Shown: positions 6,748-9,237 of the stretch, one piece after another
Layout: the number at the start of each line of letters is the position of its first letter
How positions within the stretch are numbered: the stretch's first letter is position 1
Origin: Candidatus Aalborgicola danicus
GTDB taxonomy: Bacteria; Pseudomonadota; Gammaproteobacteria; Burkholderiales; Burkholderiaceae_C
Assembly: GCA_016703945.1 (NCBI GenBank)
Contig: JADJBC010000040.1
Span: 1-9,237, forward strand
DNA length: 9,237 nucleotides
Direction of reading: 5' to 3'
Notes under the pieces: model-generated
Told to the model about the DNA's origin: nothing
What the model saw: the letters and a program-made list of their open reading frames with translations, nothing else
Database searches by the model: none
Translations under genes and position numbers: made by a program

Positions 6748-7744
6748 ATGAGCCACGATATTGATGAATCGACCGGTAAACCCGCTATGGCCTACGTGGG
6801 CGCTGAGCCTTGGCACGAGCTGGGAGAAAGGCTCCCGGCCGGGCAATCCATCGAGGTTTGGATGCGTGCCGCCAGATTGGATTGGAGGATCCAGATGGTG
6901 CCGGTGCAGTATGCATTTGGGGGCAGAGCTCGAATCATGCGAACGCGGTTCGTATTGACCCGCGACGACACGGGTGCCGCGTTGTCGGTCGTCTCGGCAG
7001 ACTACCAGGTCGTGCAGCCGGCCGAGGTACTGGAGTTCTATCGGGATCTTGTGGCGCAGCGGCATTACACGCTTGAAACTGCAGGAGCATTGGATGGTGG
7101 TCGGAAAGTTTGGGCACTGGCCAGGACGGGCATGGTGGCCAACATTGCAGGAAACGCGGCCGACCAACTTGGTGCTTATGTGCTTCTTGCGACGTCCTGC
7201 GACAAGACTTTGGCCACCACGGTGTCGTTCACCAGCATCCGGGTGGTTTGCCAAAATACCTTGGGATTTGCGTTCAACGATATGTCCGCAAACCGGCGCC
7301 GACACCCGAAGATAGACCAGCAAGAAGTTTGACCATGACAGCGTCAAAGAGTCCCTGGGTTTGATCGACGAAGCCTGGTCGAATTTTCTGATGCAGGTCA
7401 ACCCGATGGCCAAACGCTCTTTGACGGATTCTTCGGCGCAAAAGTTCTTTGAGAGCCTGTTCGTAGCGCCCGATGAAGCGGGAACCAAACCAATATCAGG
7501 CGCCAAAGGCAGGGAGGTCTATCAATTGATGTGCCTCTACCGGTCGGCGCGTGGCCAGGACCTTGCTACCGCCAAGGGAACGCTGTGGGGGGCAGTCAAC
7601 GCCGTCAGCTATTACACAGACCATGTGCGTTCATCGAAGAGCACGGAACGCATTGACAGCGCGTGGTTTGGGAGCGGCGCCGCGTTGAAAGCACTCGCAT
7701 GGCGCCGAGCTCAAGAGTTGATGGAGCTGGCTGATACCAGCTGA
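6748..7744 (+). pseudogene. DUF932-domain protein, one frameshift
   Basis: A DUF932 protein of about 330 residues when joined. Seen: frame 1 from ATG 6748 (AGGAAG ribosome site 5 bases upstream) begins with the typical KPAMAYVGAEPWHELGERL. It continues through RTRFVLTRDDTG, SADYQVVQPAEVLEFY and TSIRVVCQNTLGFA, then stops at TGA 7330-7332. The remainder continues in frame 2 from about 7316: KKFDHDSVKESLGLIDEAW, and later KGTLWGAVNAVSYYTDH, to TGA 7742-7744. The two halves match one family continuously, so one extra base (or two missing) lies at about 7313-7330, for example near gaccagcaagaag. Known: DUF932 proteins are common on plasmids and integrative elements; their function is not established. 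Inferred: this points to a mobile or plasmid-derived origin for this part of the window. The second half has an ATT/TTG-like internal start possibility, but no ribosome site was seen. Confidence 0.85.
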
Positions 7745-7790
7745 GCACACCGCGTGCGCAACCCTCGGCCACACAGGGAATTTTTGAGAT

Positions 7791-7828
7791 TTGCAATTTT
7801 CAGCGGTATTGATACACTAATGGTGTAT
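7791..7828 (+). promoter_or_regulatory. Putative promoter and operator of the MerR-type gene
   Basis: TTGCAA (7791-7796) and TACACT (7813-7818) form a plausible -35/-10 pair with a 16-base spacer. Over the -10 and start point lies a perfect inverted repeat, ATACAC-taatg-GTGTAT (7812-7828). Known: MerR-family proteins bind inverted repeats in their own control regions. Inferred: binding here would repress its own operon, since the repeat is downstream of rather than within the spacer. No strong ribosome site precedes ATG 7855; AAGTGG lies about 15 bases away. Confidence 0.5.
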
Positions 7829-7854
7829 TTAATAAGTGGCTCAAATGAACTTGC

Positions 7855-8271
7855 ATGTCCAACTCTGATCAGCACACCCTCAATGACCTGTGTGTTCTGG
7901 CCGACTTGCCGGTGCGCACAGTGCGCTATTACGTTCAGAACGGCCTGGTCGACAAGCCGCAAGGCGAAACTCGGGCTGCGCGGTATGGCGCGAGGCAGTT
8001 GGAGCAGATCCTTCTCATCAAGAAATGGACCGCTGCCGGGGTGTCGCTGGAACGCATCCGCGAGCTGCTTCAAGGTGAAAACGAACCGGTACCCGCGCGC
8101 GCCAGGAAGTCCGGTTCGGTCGAAGTGTGGAGTCATTTGCTGGTCGCAGACGGCCTTGAAGTGGTTGTCGAGCCGGGCAGGGCGCAAATGTCGCCGGAGC
8201 AGGTTCGGGCCTTTACCCGCGGGGTGATGGCCCTGTATGCATCGATCACGAGTCCGACTGAGCCGGACTAG
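7855..8271 (+). CDS. MerR-family transcriptional regulator
   Basis: A 138-residue regulator. Seen: an N-terminal winged helix of the MerR type (about residues 7-73), with the hallmark RTVRYYVQNGLVDKP, then ARYGARQLEQILLIKKW and the wing/helix AAGVSLERIRELL. The C-terminal part (about 75-138) is short and not of a known effector-binding type. It has no paired cysteines (the only cysteine is C13), so metal sensing of the MerR/CueR kind is unlikely. Known: MerR proteins are dimers that distort promoter DNA to activate or repress. Context: it sits 59 bases before the VIT/VWA gene on the same strand and has its own palindromic control region upstream. It is therefore likely to control that gene and itself. 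Start ATG 7855 was chosen because it leads directly into the HTH and leaves the operator outside the gene. Confidence 0.88.
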   Translation: MSNSDQHTLNDLCVLADLPVRTVRYYVQNGLVDKPQGETRAARYGARQLEQILLIKKWTAAGVSLERIRELLQGENEPVPARARKSGSVEVWSHLLVADGLEVVVEPGRAQMSPEQVRAFTRGVMALYASITSPTEPD

Positions 8272-8330
8272 GGCAATCCTTGCAAAGCTTGAATGAATTT
8301 TCAGTTGTCACACAAAAAGGGAGAATAAAA

Positions 8331-9237
8331 GTGAAAGCAGTGCGTCATGCGGAAATGGTTTGCGCGGGGAATCAGAAACCCATGCTGTTGGGCGTCAAAG
8401 CCAATGGCGCGATCAAGGGGCGTTTGCTGGCCATGAGCGTGCAGCAACGATTTCGCAACACCAGCAATACCAACACCGAGATCACATACACATTTCCCTT
8501 GCCGTTTGGCGCCGTCTTGATGGGGGTGGAAGTAGAACTCAACGGCAAGCAGCTCAAGGGCGAGGTTACGGCCAGAAATACCGCCCGCGCCCGATACGAA
8601 GAGGCGATTTCCGAAGGTAACTCAAGCATCATGCTTGAGCGCAATGCCGACCACAGCTACACGCTGGAACTGGGCAACCTCATGCCGCGCGAGGAGTGCA
8701 GTATTACCGTGCGCTACGCCCAGGTGCTGCAACTGGAGCACGGCCAGATCCGGTTGATGCTGCCAACAACGATTGCGCCCCGGTACGGCAATCCGATTAC
8801 CCAGGGCGGCTTGCAACCGCACCAGACCACAGTGACAGATATCACCGCCGAGTACCCGTTTGATATCAGTCTCACCCTTTACGGCGATCTCGCCAGAGCC
8901 AATGTGGCTTCACCCAGTCACAAGACCGGCTACCACCCCAGCGGTGAGGAGCTGGTGGTCCGCCTTGCCCAGCGCGGTTCACTCGACCGGGACTTCATCC
9001 TGACCATCAGCGACCTGCAAAACCAGTCATCTGTCATCTCCTGCCTGGATATCTGCGTGGAAGGCCAGACCGCGTTGATGGCGAACTTCAGTCTGAACTT
9101 TGGGGGCCGTGCAGCAAAGCCTGTCTCCGCGAAGATTCTGGTGGACTGCAGCGGCTCCATGGGGGGAGACAGCATTGCTGCAGCCCGCAACGCCTTGCAC
9201 CGGATCGTGGCCAGCCTGGAGCCGACAGACAAGTTTT
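8331..9237 (+). CDS. VIT plus von Willebrand factor A domain protein, partial at 3' end
   Basis: The first 302 residues of a larger protein, open to the window edge. Seen: a VIT (vault inter-alpha-trypsin) domain at about residues 18-140, with the usual order GAIKGRLLAMSVQQRFRN, YTFPLPFGAVLMGVEVEL, RYEEAISEG, then ELGNLMPREECSITVRYAQVL. After a linker region the VWA domain starts (about 265) with the metal-ion-dependent adhesion site DCSGSMGG (D272, S274, S276). Known: VIT-VWA proteins bind partners through the metal site; bacterial members are poorly characterised. Start: GTG 8331 has AGGGAG (8318-8323) 7 bases upstream and gives a natural N-terminus; no better ATG is present. It has no signal peptide, so it is probably cytoplasmic. 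It follows the MerR-type gene and is likely its target. The window stops inside the VWA domain, so the rest of the protein and its neighbours cannot be judged. Confidence 0.9.
   Translation, partial: MKAVRHAEMVCAGNQKPMLLGVKANGAIKGRLLAMSVQQRFRNTSNTNTEITYTFPLPFGAVLMGVEVELNGKQLKGEVTARNTARARYEEAISEGNSSIMLERNADHSYTLELGNLMPREECSITVRYAQVLQLEHGQIRLMLPTTIAPRYGNPITQGGLQPHQTTVTDITAEYPFDISLTLYGDLARANVASPSHKTGYHPSGEELVVRLAQRGSLDRDFILTISDLQNQSSVISCLDICVEGQTALMANFSLNFGGRAAKPVSAKILVDCSGSMGGDSIAAARNALHRIVASLEPTDKF

Noticed and set aside
6628..7506. Long minus-strand open frame opposite the DUF932 gene
   Set aside because: DUF932 motifs on the plus strand explain the region, and the antisense protein has no recognisable features.

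Overview
The window looks like an accessory island from a beta-proteobacterium, most likely a Burkholderiales/Comamonadaceae-type genome. That placement is an inference from protein style and an estimated mid-50s % GC; no ribosomal marker is present. No RNA gene, CRISPR array or complete insertion sequence was found.

Left part, plus strand (1-4050). First comes the 3' end of an Hsp70-like chaperone gene broken by about five frame changes (3-859). It is followed by a two-gene unit in which the stop of a HIT-family protein (996-1442) overlaps the start of an HNH restriction endonuclease (1439-2344). The endonuclease resembles enzymes that cut phosphorothioate-modified DNA. A WYL-domain regulator with its own putative operator follows, but it is split by one missing base (2446-3407). 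Next is a complete DinJ/RelB-YafQ toxin-antitoxin pair (3477-4050) with a well-formed promoter whose spacer holds a perfect palindrome.

Middle part, minus strand (6554 to 4058). An unassigned protein with a gluzincin-like HEAAH zinc-protease motif (5712-6554) lies 21 bases upstream of a NERD nuclease-superfamily I helicase gene that has three frame changes (4058-5690). Together they look like a two-gene nuclease-helicase plus protease cassette, possibly for defence.

Right part, plus strand (6555-9237). A 193-base divergent intergenic region contains a large imperfect hairpin (6661-6731) just before the ribosome binding site of a DUF932 gene, which also has one frame change (6748-7744). A MerR-type regulator with a palindromic operator follows (7855-8271). 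It precedes a VIT plus von Willebrand A domain gene (8331 onward) that runs off the window.

The general picture is of defence, addiction and regulatory genes packed together. Four genes carry about ten single-base indels, mostly beside short homopolymers, while their reconstructed frames contain no other stop codons. Either these genes are freshly inactivated, or the assembly has local indel errors. This question matters most for interpreting the window.
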